From DATEOR01 sp963766725 (GTDB lineage: Bacteria > Actinomycetota > Thermoleophilia > Gaiellales > Gaiellaceae): a DNA stretch of 64,000 nt. A program made the translations under genes and the position numbers. This document shows positions 25,182 through 34,083 of the stretch, piece by piece. The DNA lies in NCBI GenBank assembly GCA_963766725.1, contig CAVYBK010000010.1:89237-153236 (forward strand). Reading direction: 5' to 3'. The notes under the pieces are model-generated. The model did not search any database, was not told where the DNA came from, and saw only the letters and a program-made list of their open reading frames with translations. Each line of letters opens with the position of its first letter. Within the stretch, counting starts at the first letter, position 1.

Positions 25182-25839
25182 GTGGCCTGGGAGGAGCACG
25201 CCGAGCGGGAGGAAGCGCGCTACGCCGACGCTCTCGCCCGCATGCCCGACGAGCCGGATCCAAGACAGAAGCAGCTCGTCCGCGCCGCGATGGCCGCCGG
25301 AGGGGCCGGGCTCGCCCGGCTCATGCAGGGCCGAGCCGCTGAGGCGGCGGGTTGGTTCGCGCGCTCGGCGGAGCGCTACCGGGAGAGCTGGCCCGACGCG
25401 CCCCCGGCAAGCTGGGGAAGGCTCATCGGCGCGCTCAAGTCGCGGATCCTCGCCGAGGACTGGGAGGGCGCCGAGGCGGATGCCCGCTGGGCGCTCGAAC
25501 AGGATCCCGCCGCGGGCGACTCGCCGATCGGCGCCTACGCCGCGGCGCTCGCCCGGCTCGTCCTGGGGGAGGACCGGCAGGCAGCGGAGCTCGCCGAGAT
25601 CCTCCGGGCCGCGGACGAGGATGCGTTCCCGGCTCCGGTCGCGGAAGCCATTGCGGGCCTGGCGGCCGGGGACGCGGGAGCCTACGCGGCCGGTTGCGCG
25701 GCGGTGCTCGCTTCTTTCGAGGCCCGGGAGGCGTATCTCGAGGACATCCCGGTCGCGGACACGGTCATCGTGCTCGAGGCGCTCGCCGAGCGCCGCGGGT
25801 TGGCGACGCGCGCAGCCGTCGCCGCTGTTGCCCAGCTAG
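25182..25839 (+). CDS. Helical hypothetical protein of about 218 residues
   Basis: GTG 25182 opens a gene for an Ala/Glu/Arg-rich helical protein (VAWEEHAEREEARYADALAR, PIGAYAAALARLVLGEDRQA) with loose TPR-like periodicity. The literal frame runs into the antisense of the next gene. A one-base change near 25812 gives the natural ending LATRAQPSPLLPS and TAG 25837-25839, a C-terminus common in actinobacterial hypotheticals. Function is unknown. Confidence 0.6.
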
Positions 25840-27118
25840 CTGGGTTCGATGTCGACGGAGATGATCGTGTCGGGCTTGAGGAAGCGCCCGTTCACGAAGG
25901 GCCAGTCGTCCGGGTCGGTCGTGCCGAGCTGCTTCGTGAGCGCCTTGGCGTAGCCCTTCGCCTCGCCGATGTCGGCGCAATCGGAGACCGTGAGGCGCTC
26001 GCCGCTCGTCAGCCGGACGGAGACGGTGAAGCCCGATCCGTTCAGGGCCGCGGGCGCCGGCTCCTCGGGCGCGGTCTCGGCGGGGACCGGGTCGGCGACG
26101 GGAGCGGCGGGCTCCGGAGGGAGGAGGTCGTCCTCGAGATCGTGGGGCGCCTGGCCGTTCGTCTCCGGGAGGGACTGGGGCGCGACCGGCTCGGTGGCGA
26201 GGGGCGCGACCGGCTCGGGTGTGGACGGCGCTTCGTAGGCCGGCGCCGGCGGCTCGAACTCCGTGGCCGGAGCGGGCGCATCGAACGTCGCGGCGGGCTC
26301 GAGCACGGGCTCCGGCTCGGGCTCGGGGTCGGGCTCCGCTTCGACTGCGGGCGCGGCGTCGTCTACAGGCGCTGCCTCCTCGTACGCGGGCTCCGGCTCG
26401 CCTCCTCGAAGACGGGCTCCGGCTCGGGCGCCTCGAAAGTGGGCTCCGGCACGGGCGCCTCGAAGACCAGCTCGGGATCGGGCTCTGCTTCCGGGTCCGG
26501 TTCCTGTTCGGGCTGAGGCTCGGGTTCGTAGGCCGGAAGCGAAGGCTCCTCGGCCGCGGGCGGAACGCTGGTGTCGACACGCAGCGGGGTCGCGTCGAGC
26601 TCGGGTTCGGGCTCAGGCTCGGGCGTGACGTCGATCGCAGGCTCGGGGGCGGGGGCTACGGCGCGAAGAGTTCCGGAATACGCCTCGCCGATCACCTCGT
26701 TGAGCTCGGTCCGACCCGCGACGACGAAGCGCACGTCCTGGCCGAGGGCCTCGCGGATGTTCCGGTTGAGGACGTCGTTCGTCGGGTCGGCGACCGCGAC
26801 GAGCGGGAGGCCCTCCTCGAAGCGGATCGGCAGCGCGCTGAAGAGCCGCGCCTGATCCTCGCTCAGGAGCCTCGTCGCCTCGGGATCGATCGGCTCAGTG
26901 CGCAGGTTGACGAACGGAAGCCCCTTCTGGCCGGCCAGGAGACGCGTGAGGTCCTCTTCCTGCAAAAGGCCGCGCTCGATGAGGATCTCGCCGAGCCTCC
27001 GACCCGTCTTCACGCCCTCTTCGAGGGCGTTTTCGATCGTTTCCGCGGGCAGGAGTCCAGCGCGGAAGATCAGGGTTCCAAGGGGGGCGTCAGGACGTTC
27101 TCGCAACGGAGTGCTCAT
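25836..27118 (-). CDS. MshEN (GspE N-terminal) domain protein with long Pro/Glu linker
   Basis: A protein of about 427 residues. Residues 1-140 form an MshEN domain (LGTLIFRAGLLPAETIENAL, GRRLGEILIERGLLQEEDLT, LPFVNLRTEPIDPEATRLLS), the part of type IV pilus and type II secretion ATPases that can bind cyclic di-GMP. No ATPase domain follows. Instead there are about 200 residues of Glu-Pro repeats and a C-terminal domain of 65 residues (LTSGERLTVSDCADIGEAKG, VNGRFLKPDTIISVDI) that I do not recognise. One frame change near 26398 falls in the repeats. A sensor or adaptor is plausible. Confidence 0.75.
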
Positions 27119-27267
27119 AGGCCGCAGTTCACTTGTTGGGCGAGGGTTTCCGCCCTGTTCCGACTATCGGTGAGCGATGGGGCCGAGGTATCACCCCTTC
27201 GGGGGGTTGATTGCCGTTCAGCCCGGATTCCGTCTAAGATTTCGATGCGTCTAAACTGCGATTTCTG

Positions 27268-28602
27268 ATGACCGAGATACGAGAGCCGAAAATCGCGGAA
27301 CGACGCCCCTCGACGGACGGCATCGAGGTCGGCGACGTCCTCCCGGGGGAGGCAGCGACGCTGCGCGCCGCACAGGCCTCGCTGGCGGGCGAGCGCAAGG
27401 GAATGCGCGGCCTCTGGCCCTTCCTGGGGCCAGCCTTCATCGCCGCGGTCGCCTACATCGACCCGGGCAACTTCGCCACGAACATTGCCGGCGGGGCGAA
27501 GTACGGCTACCTGCTCTGCTGGGTGGTCGTCTCCGCGAACTTGATGGCGATGCTGGTGCAGACGCTCTCGGCGAAGCTGGGGATCGCGACCGGCCGCAAC
27601 CTGCCGGAGACCTGCCGCGACAACTTTCGCCGGCCGGTGTCGTTCGGGCTCTGGCTCCAGGCGGAGGCGATCGCCATGGCCACCGATCTGGCCGAGGTCC
27701 TCGGCGCCGCGCTCGGCCTCAATCTTCTGTTCGGCATGCCGCTCTTCCCCGCCGGGCTGCTGGCCGGCGCGGGTGCCTTCGCGATCCTGGCCCTCCAGCG
27801 CTACGGGTTCCGCCGGCTCGAGGCGGTGATCGCAGCGCTCGTCGGCGTGATCGTCGTCGCCTTCGCCTTCGAGGTCTTCCTCGCGAAGCCGAGCCCTGCG
27901 GAAACCGTCAAGCACATCTTCGTGCCGGGGTTCGAGGGCACCGAGTCGGTCCTCATCGCGGCGGGGATTCTGGGCGCAACGGTCATGCCGCACGTCGTCT
28001 ACCTCCATTCGGCCCTGACCCAGAACCGCGTTGTCGGCCGAGACGAGGCGGAGAAGGAGCGCATTCAGCGGTTCGAGCGGATCGACGTCATCATCGCCAT
28101 GACGATCGCCGGCTTCGTCAACCTGTCGATGCTCACGATCGCTGCAGCGGTCTTCTTCGGGCTCGGGATCGAGTCGATCGAGGACGCATACTCGAGCTTC
28201 GAGACGGAGCTCGGGGGCGGAGCGGCCGCCCTCTTCGGCATCGCCCTGCTCGCGTCCGGCTTCTCCTCATCGTCGATCGGGACGATGTCCGGCCAGGTCG
28301 TCATGCAGGGCTTCATCCAGCGTCAGATCCCCCTCTTCCTCAGGCGTGCGATCACTCTCCTGCCTGCACTCATTGTCCTGGCGATCGGCGTCGACCCGAG
28401 CCGGGCGCTCGTCATCAGCCAGGTCGTCCTTTCGTTCGGAATTCCGTTCGCGCTCGTGCCGCTCGTGATCTTCACGAGCCGCCGCGACCTCATGGGCTCG
28501 CTCGTGAACACGCGGCTGACGAACGTCGCCGCGTGGGCGATCGCGGCGGTCATCATCTGCCTGAACGTGTTTCTGCTGTACGAGACGTTCCTCGGCGGTT
28601 GA
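27268..28602 (+). CDS. mntH: Nramp-family divalent metal transporter
   Basis: A 444-residue proton-coupled Mn/Fe importer with about eleven membrane helices. The metal-binding helix 1 motif DPGNF is in AVAYIDPGNFATNIAGGAKY; helix 6 has GATVMPHVVYLHSALTQNR, where MPH is conserved. The N-terminus is about 50 residues longer than usual before helix 1. No Shine-Dalgarno precedes ATG 27268. TTGCCG (27211-27216) and TAAGAT (27235-27240) give a possible promoter. No MntR gene is in the window. Confidence 0.92.
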   Translation: MTEIREPKIAERRPSTDGIEVGDVLPGEAATLRAAQASLAGERKGMRGLWPFLGPAFIAAVAYIDPGNFATNIAGGAKYGYLLCWVVVSANLMAMLVQTLSAKLGIATGRNLPETCRDNFRRPVSFGLWLQAEAIAMATDLAEVLGAALGLNLLFGMPLFPAGLLAGAGAFAILALQRYGFRRLEAVIAALVGVIVVAFAFEVFLAKPSPAETVKHIFVPGFEGTESVLIAAGILGATVMPHVVYLHSALTQNRVVGRDEAEKERIQRFERIDVIIAMTIAGFVNLSMLTIAAAVFFGLGIESIEDAYSSFETELGGGAAALFGIALLASGFSSSSIGTMSGQVVMQGFIQRQIPLFLRRAITLLPALIVLAIGVDPSRALVISQVVLSFGIPFALVPLVIFTSRRDLMGSLVNTRLTNVAAWAIAAVIICLNVFLLYETFLGG

Positions 28603-29195
28603 GCCTCGCGCTCTGCGACGAGTTCGAGGGCGGCTTCGGCTGGACCGAGCCCGGTTTCCTCGAGCGGACGTCGCATGCGCTCGAGGTTCGCGGAGCGGTG
28701 CTCGTCTTCGACCCGGTCGACATGCCCGGGATCGACGAGCGGATTCGCGCTCTCGGCGAGCCCGAGGCGGTCGTCCAGCTTCTCGACCGGCACGAGCGGG
28801 ATTCGGCGGCCGTCGCGGCTCGGCTCGGCGTTCCGCATCTACGGATGGAGCTGGACGCTCATGGCGGGGCCGGCCGGCTCGTCCGCATCGTCTGGAACCG
28901 CGTCTGGAAGGAGGTCGCCTTCTGGGAGCCCGAGCGGCGCGTGCTGGTCGTGGCGGACGCCCTCGGAGCCGTCGGCTATTTCACGGCGCCCGGCGAGGCC
29001 ATCGGCGTCCACCCGCTCCTTCGCCTCCGCCCGCCGCGCGATCTCGGGGAGCTCGAGCCGGAACACATCCTGTGCGGGCACGGGGCCGGCGTCCACGGGC
29101 CGGCCGCGGCTGTGGCGCTGCGTGAGGCTCTCGCGACGTCGCGGCGGCGCCTTCCCCGCGCGCTCGCGAGCGGCCTGCGCCGAAGGAAGAGCTAG
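28599..29195 (+). CDS. Metallo-beta-lactamase-like hypothetical protein
   Basis: A protein of about 198 residues starting with TTG 28599, which overlaps the transporter stop as TTGA. The text LEVRGAVLVFDPVDMPGIDE, VVQLLDRHERDSAAVAARLG and EHILCGHGAGVHG resembles a reduced metallo-beta-lactamase fold: DRHxxD replaces the usual HxHxDH and CGHG matches a late His motif. Metal binding is therefore uncertain. It is probably co-transcribed with mntH. Confidence 0.6.
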   Translation: MSLALCDEFEGGFGWTEPGFLERTSHALEVRGAVLVFDPVDMPGIDERIRALGEPEAVVQLLDRHERDSAAVAARLGVPHLRMELDAHGGAGRLVRIVWNRVWKEVAFWEPERRVLVVADALGAVGYFTAPGEAIGVHPLLRLRPPRDLGELEPEHILCGHGAGVHGPAAAVALREALATSRRRLPRALASGLRRRKS

Positions 29196-30454
29196 CCGGC
29201 GAGCTTCGCGAGCGTCTTCGACGCCAGCCGGTCGAGCGCCTCGACCGACTGCTCGAGGTGCTCCGGCTTCGTGTCCTCGAGCTTCGTGTGCGAGAGGCCG
29301 CGGAGGCTCTGGACGAAGAGCATCACGGTGGGGATTCCCGCGCGCGAGACCTCGGCCGCGTCGTGGAGCGGGCCGCTCGGGAGCTGGTGCGACGTGCCGG
29401 CGACCTCGCGCACGGCCTCGTCGGCGAGCTCGATCAGCTCGGCGTCGAAGAGGATCGGCTCGATGCTCCAGACCTTCTCCCACTCGACCTCGACGTCTTC
29501 CTCGGCGGCGAAGCGCTCGCTCGCCTCCCTGGCCTCGCCGAGCATCGCAGCGAGCTTGGTCGCGTCCAGGTGCCGCTGGTCGAGGAGAACGGTGCAGGTC
29601 TCGACGACCGAGGTGACGATCCCGGGCCGCGTCACGCAGCTCCCCATCGTGCAGACGGCGCCTTCGCCCGTCCGCTTGGCGATCTCGCGGATCTCCAGCG
29701 CGAGCTTCGCCGCCCCGGCGAGAGCGTCGCGGCGCTTGTCCATCGGCGTCGAGCCCGCGTGCGCGGCCTGCCCGCGGAAGGTGATCTCGTGCCGCTCCAC
29801 TCCGAAAGTGCCGAGGACGACGCCGAGCGGCAGGTCCATCGACTCGAGCACCGGCCCTTGCTCGATGTGGAGCTCGAGGTAGGCGGCGGCGTTTTCCAGC
29901 TGGCCGCGCGCGTTCACGGCCGCGTCGAGGTCGACTCCCTGGCGCGCGAGCGCGTCGGGAAGCGGGTTGCCGTCCGCGTCGCGGCGGACCCTGAGCTCGT
30001 CCTGGTCGGACATCGATCCCGCGGCCGCGCTGGACCCGAAGAGGCTCCGGCCGAAGCGCGCTCCCTCCTCGTCCGCCCAGTTGACCAGGCGGACCGTGAA
30101 GGGCGGCTGTCCCTCGTCCGCGATCCTGCGCAGCACCTCGAGGCCCGCGACGACGTTGAGCGCCCCGTCGAGCCAGCCGCCGTTCGGAACGGAGTCGATG
30201 TGCCCGCCGATCAGGAGCGCGCGGTCGGATGCGCCTTCGAGGGTGAACCACTGGTTCCCGGCCTCGTCGGTCTCCTCCTCGACGCCGAGCGGCTCGAGCT
30301 TTCCGGAGAGCCATTCGCGCGCGCGGACCCAGGTGTCCGTCCACGCGACGCGCTGGGCGCCTTCCTCGTCGCCGGTGAGCTCTCGAAGCTCGTTCAGCTC
30401 GTCGACGGTGCGGCTGGGGTCGAGCGGCACGGCGGGCAACTCTATAAGCTCCAA
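29192..30454 (-). CDS. M20-family Zn-dependent amidohydrolase (allantoate / N-carbamoyl-amino-acid hydrolase type)
   Basis: A 420-residue dinuclear zinc hydrolase that cleaves N-carbamoyl or ureido groups. The metal ligands lie in LIGGHIDSVPNGGWLDGALN, WADEEGARFGRS and YLELHIEQGPVLES. The dimerisation and substrate region contains TFRGQAAHAGSTPMDKRRDA, and the last His motif is SGPLHDAAEVSRAGIPTVM. These are typical of the hydantoinase/carbamoylase (HyuC/AllC) group. Exact substrate is not assignable. It overlaps the convergent upstream gene by four bases. Confidence 0.88.
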   Translation of the reverse strand: MELIELPAVPLDPSRTVDELNELRELTGDEEGAQRVAWTDTWVRAREWLSGKLEPLGVEEETDEAGNQWFTLEGASDRALLIGGHIDSVPNGGWLDGALNVVAGLEVLRRIADEGQPPFTVRLVNWADEEGARFGRSLFGSSAAAGSMSDQDELRVRRDADGNPLPDALARQGVDLDAAVNARGQLENAAAYLELHIEQGPVLESMDLPLGVVLGTFGVERHEITFRGQAAHAGSTPMDKRRDALAGAAKLALEIREIAKRTGEGAVCTMGSCVTRPGIVTSVVETCTVLLDQRHLDATKLAAMLGEAREASERFAAEEDVEVEWEKVWSIEPILFDAELIELADEAVREVAGTSHQLPSGPLHDAAEVSRAGIPTVMLFVQSLRGLSHTKLEDTKPEHLEQSVEALDRLASKTLAKLAG

Positions 30455-30460
30455 GGCCTG

Positions 30461-30562
30461 ATGGGACGCGGATCTCGGCCTCTAAAGCGGTGGCGAAACG
30501 ACCGCCAGCGCAAGAAGAAGGAGCGTGACCGCCGGCGCGCGGCGGAGAAGAAGGCGAAGTGA
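30461..30562 (+). CDS. 33-residue very basic protein
   Basis: ATG 30461 to TGA 30560-30562 encodes MGRGSRPLKRWRNDRQRKKK followed by an Arg/Lys/Ala tail. About half the residues are basic, as in tiny ribosome-associated proteins of actinobacteria, though I cannot match it to a named one. A TATAAG box (30443-30448) lies upstream and AAGG precedes the ATG. The stop overlaps the GTG of the next gene (GTGA). The role is inferred from composition only. Confidence 0.6.
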   Translation: MGRGSRPLKRWRNDRQRKKKERDRRRAAEKKAK

Positions 30563-30948
30563 CCGGGCTCGTCACGGCGGTGCACCTCTACGTCACCGAC
30601 CTCGACCAGTCGATCGACTTCTACTCGCGGCTGCTCGGCTACGGGCCCGCGGCAGCGTACGACGAGGGTGAGAACGCGCACAGCGCCTTTTTCGTCCTCG
30701 AGCAGCAGACGTTCCTGGTGCTGACGTGGGATCCCGATCGCGGCCGTGAGGTGGGCGGGGCGGTCCGGCTGGAGCTCGCCGCGGACGAGATCGAAGGCGA
30801 GGTGGAGCGGCTCGAGACTCACGGGATCGCCGGCAGGGTGACGAGGACGCGCTTCGGCACCGAGGTCTACGACCTCGCCGACCCGGACGGCCACCTGGTG
30901 CGGATCGGGCCGGCCTGGACGCTGCACGCCATCGAAGGCGCTGTCTAG
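30559..30948 (+). CDS. VOC-superfamily (glyoxalase-like) protein
   Basis: A 129-residue protein with the paired beta-alpha-beta-beta-beta module of the vicinal oxygen chelate fold. It starts VTAVHLYVTDLDQSIDFYSR, a standard VOC N-terminus with His as the first metal ligand, and ends TEVYDLADPDGHLVRIGP. The substrate is unknown; dioxygenase, lyase and resistance proteins share this fold. Confidence 0.85.
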   Translation: MTGLVTAVHLYVTDLDQSIDFYSRLLGYGPAAAYDEGENAHSAFFVLEQQTFLVLTWDPDRGREVGGAVRLELAADEIEGEVERLETHGIAGRVTRTRFGTEVYDLADPDGHLVRIGPAWTLHAIEGAV

Positions 30949-31810
30949 CGGTCTTCTCCTGATAAACCCGCGGTCGGGGGACCAGAGCCCGTCCGCGGAG
31001 GAGCTCGCCGCTCGGGCGCGAGAGCGTGGGCTGGACGTCCATCTCCTCACGCAGGAGGACGATGCCGCGACTCTGGCCCGTGAAGCGACGGGCCCGGTCG
31101 GCATGGCCGGAGGGGACGGGTCGCTCGCGCCGGTCGCCGGCGTCGTCGCGGAGGAGGACAGGGCCTTCGTGTGCATCCCTTTCGGGACGCGGAACCATTT
31201 CGCGCGCGACCTCGGCCTCGACGTCGAGGACCCCATCGCCGCCCTCGCGGCCTTCGACGGCGAAGAGCGCCGCGTCGACATCGGCCGCGCGGGTGAGCAC
31301 TGGTTCGTGAACAACGTCTCCCTCGGCCTCTACGCAAGCTTCGTCCACGACCCGGCGAAGAAGACGAGGAACCGACTCGTCGCGCTCGCCCGCATGCTTC
31401 CGGCGGCGCTCGGCCGCAGCCGCACGCCGCTCGATCTCTCGCTCGAGGCCGAGGGCCGGCGCGAACATCGCTCCGCTCTCGTCGTGCTCGTGGCGAACAA
31501 CGGCTATGCGATGCAGAGCATGGCCGATCTCGGCAGACGCGAACATCTGGACGAGGGCCGTCTTCACGCTTACGTCATCGAGGCGGTCAGCCGGCGCGCG
31601 TTGCTCGGGCTCTTCGGTCGCGTGGTCGCCGGCAGCCTCGAGCGGGCGGAGGGATGGAGCGAGTGGGAGGCCGAGCGGTTTCGGCTCGAGGCCTCCCGCG
31701 ACCATCTGCATGCCGCGGTCGACGGCGAGCCCGTGATCCTCCCGGCGCCGCTCGACTTCGAGGTCAGGCCGCGCGGTCTGCGGGTGCTGCTTCCGCCCCC
31801 GGCGGCGTGA
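30941..31810 (+). CDS. Diacylglycerol kinase-like lipid kinase
   Basis: A DAGK-catalytic-domain protein of about 289 residues. SSGLLLINPRSGDQSPSAEE is the N-terminal motif, VGMAGGDGSLAPVAGVV the nucleotide-binding GGDG loop, and FVCIPFGTRNHFARDLGLD the second signature. These enzymes phosphorylate diacylglycerol or related lipids. The start is unclear: no ATG, GTG or TTG lies upstream of the first motif in frame, and CTG 30941, inside the end of the VOC gene, is a possible start. The tail overlaps the convergent PAP2 gene by 47 bases. Confidence 0.8.
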   Translation: MSSGLLLINPRSGDQSPSAEELAARARERGLDVHLLTQEDDAATLAREATGPVGMAGGDGSLAPVAGVVAEEDRAFVCIPFGTRNHFARDLGLDVEDPIAALAAFDGEERRVDIGRAGEHWFVNNVSLGLYASFVHDPAKKTRNRLVALARMLPAALGRSRTPLDLSLEAEGRREHRSALVVLVANNGYAMQSMADLGRREHLDEGRLHAYVIEAVSRRALLGLFGRVVAGSLERAEGWSEWEAERFRLEASRDHLHAAVDGEPVILPAPLDFEVRPRGLRVLLPPPAA

Positions 31811-32768
31811 CCGGCACCTGAGAGCGCCCCGCCGAGAGGGCCCACTGAACCAGCCACCAGGCGCCGAGCGCGAAGGCGAAGCCGGCGAGGATGTCCGCCA
31901 CGTAGTGCTCGCCGGTGTAGACGATGGCGAAGCAGACGCCCACGGTCAGGACCAGCTGCGTCCAGAAGAGCCAGCGCGGCAGGTGGTACTTGCGGATGAC
32001 GAGCAGGCCGATCATGGGCCAGGCGGCGTGCAGCGACGGCACCGCCGCGACGACGTTGTAGAGGCCGGCGTCCCCCTTGGCCTTCGCGAGCTCGTCGAGC
32101 CCGAGGTCGGTGAGCGCGTTCTTGAGGACGGGGTCGACCGGGGGGATGAGGCCGTGTTCGGCCGCGAGCCACGGAGGCGCCGTCGGGGCGAGCAGGAAGG
32201 CGATCTCGGCGAGGAAGGAGACCATGACGATCCCGTAGAGGAGCTCGTTGAACCCGCGGCCCGGCCAGCGCAGCCAGATCAGGCACGCGAGGGCGACCGG
32301 GGCGACGAAGTGGGAGAGGTACATGAGCAGCGAGAAGATCTCGAGCGGCCCGGTCTCGCCGTGGTAGAGGTGCGACTGGAGCCACGTCGTCGGGAGGTGG
32401 CCGAAGCCGAGCACGCGGTCGGCGTCGATCTGGGGCGTGTAGTGGACCTGCAGGCCGAGATCGGGCACGGCCTTCGCCACGAGGCCGTAGCAGATGAAGG
32501 CGAGAAAGACGGGCAGCCAATCCCGCACGAAGCGCCCGCCGCGGTTCGAGTAGAGCGCGAAGGCCAGCACCGCGAGAAGGAGCGCCCCGGGCGAGAGCAT
32601 CCCGCCCCGGTCGATCGAGCGGAACGAGGCGAGCAGCGCGAAGACGAGGGTGACCACGGCGAGGCCTCGACGGAGGCGCGCCGCTCCCGGCTGCTGCGCG
32701 GCTCCCCCCGAGTCGAGGAAGAGCGCCAGCCGGTCGAGAGGGCGGAGGACGATGCGCAGGCGGTTCAT
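31764..32768 (-). CDS. PAP2-superfamily membrane phosphatase/phosphotransferase
   Basis: A 334-residue protein with about six membrane helices. The PAP2 active-site segments are VVAAVPSLHAAWPMIGLLVI and VYTGEHYVADILAGFAFALG, the latter supplying His and Asp of the third motif. The first motif is degenerate, as in inositol-phosphoceramide synthase (Aur1)-like members. It is a close tandem paralogue of the upstream gene, whose stop overlaps its ATG (ATGA). Probable role: lipid head-group transfer or dephosphorylation at the membrane. Confidence 0.85.
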   Translation of the reverse strand: MNRLRIVLRPLDRLALFLDSGGAAQQPGAARLRRGLAVVTLVFALLASFRSIDRGGMLSPGALLLAVLAFALYSNRGGRFVRDWLPVFLAFICYGLVAKAVPDLGLQVHYTPQIDADRVLGFGHLPTTWLQSHLYHGETGPLEIFSLLMYLSHFVAPVALACLIWLRWPGRGFNELLYGIVMVSFLAEIAFLLAPTAPPWLAAEHGLIPPVDPVLKNALTDLGLDELAKAKGDAGLYNVVAAVPSLHAAWPMIGLLVIRKYHLPRWLFWTQLVLTVGVCFAIVYTGEHYVADILAGFAFALGAWWLVQWALSAGRSQVPVTPPGAEAAPADRAA

Positions 32769-33703
32769 GCCGTCTGCCTCCGCTTCTCCATGTGGGCCTG
32801 GCCGAGTGCGAGGAGCCGGCCGAGGATCCACCAGGCGACGAGCGCGTAGAGGACCCCCGCCATCACGTCGACGGCGTAGTGCTCGCCGGCGTAGACGACC
32901 GCGAACGCGACGCCCAGCGCCTGCAGCGCCTGCGCGCCGAAGAGCCAGTGCGGGAGGCCGTGCTTGCGGATGACGAGCAGGCCGATGACCGGCCAGGCCG
33001 CGTGGAGCGACGGCACTGCCGCGACGAGGTTGTAGGAGCCCGCCGCGTCCTTCCGGTCTGCGACCGAGCCGAGGCCGAGGTCGTAGAGCCCCTGTCTGAT
33101 CACGTGGTCGACGTGCGGGATGTAGCCCATGTCCCCGGCCATCCACGGGGGCGCCGTCGGCGCGAGGAAGAACGTGATCTCGCCGAGGAGCGAGACGAGC
33201 AGGATCCCGAAGAGGAGGTCGCCGAACCCGCGGCCCGGCCAGTAGAGCCAGATGAGCGAGGCGAGGAGGCCGGGGACGACGAAGTGCGAGAGGTACATGA
33301 GGATCGAGAAGACCTCGAGCGGGCCCGTCCCGTGGTGCAGGTGCTGCTGCAGCCAGATCGTCGGCAGATGGCCGAAGAAGAGGAACCGCTCGGCGTCGAT
33401 CTGGGGCGTGAAGTGCACGTCGACGCCGATGTCCGGCAGCGCGTTCGCCCCGGCCGCGTAGCCGAGGAAGCAGACGAGCACGAGCCCCCAGTCGCGTACG
33501 CTCCGGCCGCCCCATTCGCGCCAGATCGCGACACAGACGCCCATCATCAGAATCGCGACGGGCGAGACGCCGTTGCCCGAGACCGTGCCTTCGAGCAGGA
33601 GCAGGCCCGCGTAAACGAAGAGCAGGCCGGCGACCGCCCGCCGGAGGACGGCCTGCGGCGAGCTTTCGAGCGGCGAGACGAAGGCGGCGACTGCGCGTCT
33701 CAC
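32765..33703 (-). CDS. PAP2-superfamily membrane protein, tandem paralogue
   Basis: A 312-residue protein sharing long matches with the next gene: HFTPQIDAERFLFFGHLPT, ILMYLSHFVVPGLLASLIW, FFLAPTAPPWMAGDMGYIPH, VVAAVPSLHAAWPVIGLLVI and VYAGEHYAVDVMAGVLYALV. The active-site Ser-Leu-His and His-Asp motifs are kept, so both copies are probably active. The pair arose by duplication and is translationally coupled. Confidence 0.85.
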   Translation of the reverse strand: MRRAVAAFVSPLESSPQAVLRRAVAGLLFVYAGLLLLEGTVSGNGVSPVAILMMGVCVAIWREWGGRSVRDWGLVLVCFLGYAAGANALPDIGVDVHFTPQIDAERFLFFGHLPTIWLQQHLHHGTGPLEVFSILMYLSHFVVPGLLASLIWLYWPGRGFGDLLFGILLVSLLGEITFFLAPTAPPWMAGDMGYIPHVDHVIRQGLYDLGLGSVADRKDAAGSYNLVAAVPSLHAAWPVIGLLVIRKHGLPHWLFGAQALQALGVAFAVVYAGEHYAVDVMAGVLYALVAWWILGRLLALGQAHMEKRRQTA

Positions 33704-33741
33704 GGGTGTCGAATCGGCCGCGGGCGCCCGGCGCTTGAGAG

Positions 33742-34083
33742 CTACTGGAGGGTCAGCTTGTCGCCGGCGGACACGCCGAGGCGCTTCGCCTCGCCGGCCG
33801 CCATCTCGACGACGCCCTTCGCGCCCTTGCAGGCCGCGGTGCGCCAGGGCGCCACGTCATGCGAGACCTTGAGGACGTTCAGGTCCCGGTCGACCCACAC
33901 GGTGTCGATCGGAAAGCGCATGAAGAACGTGTGGATGGACGCGGCAGGGCGAAGGAGAAGTCCTTCGCCCTGCTCGAGCCCTCGGCGCCCAAGGAGTCCC
34001 TTGAGCCGTGTGAGCGGCGTCTCCGCCAGAAGACACCGCTCACACACCGGGCTTCCGTCCTGTCGAAGCAGGACGGCGCCCAT
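33742..34083 (-). CDS. DUF192-family protein
   Basis: A 113-residue protein with the DUF192 core: ETPLTRLKGLLGRRGLEQGE, SIHTFFMRFPIDTVWVDRDL, and VEMAAGEAKRLGVSAGDKLT. In many members the conserved Asp and Trp/Phe positions suggest binding to an exported partner; function is unestablished. The N-terminal CxxC (VCERCLLA) is an addition that could bind metal. Its ATG overlaps the stop of the wall-hydrolase-like gene (TGATG). Confidence 0.85.
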   Translation of the reverse strand: MGAVLLRQDGSPVCERCLLAETPLTRLKGLLGRRGLEQGEGLLLRPAASIHTFFMRFPIDTVWVDRDLNVLKVSHDVAPWRTAACKGAKGVVEMAAGEAKRLGVSAGDKLTLQ

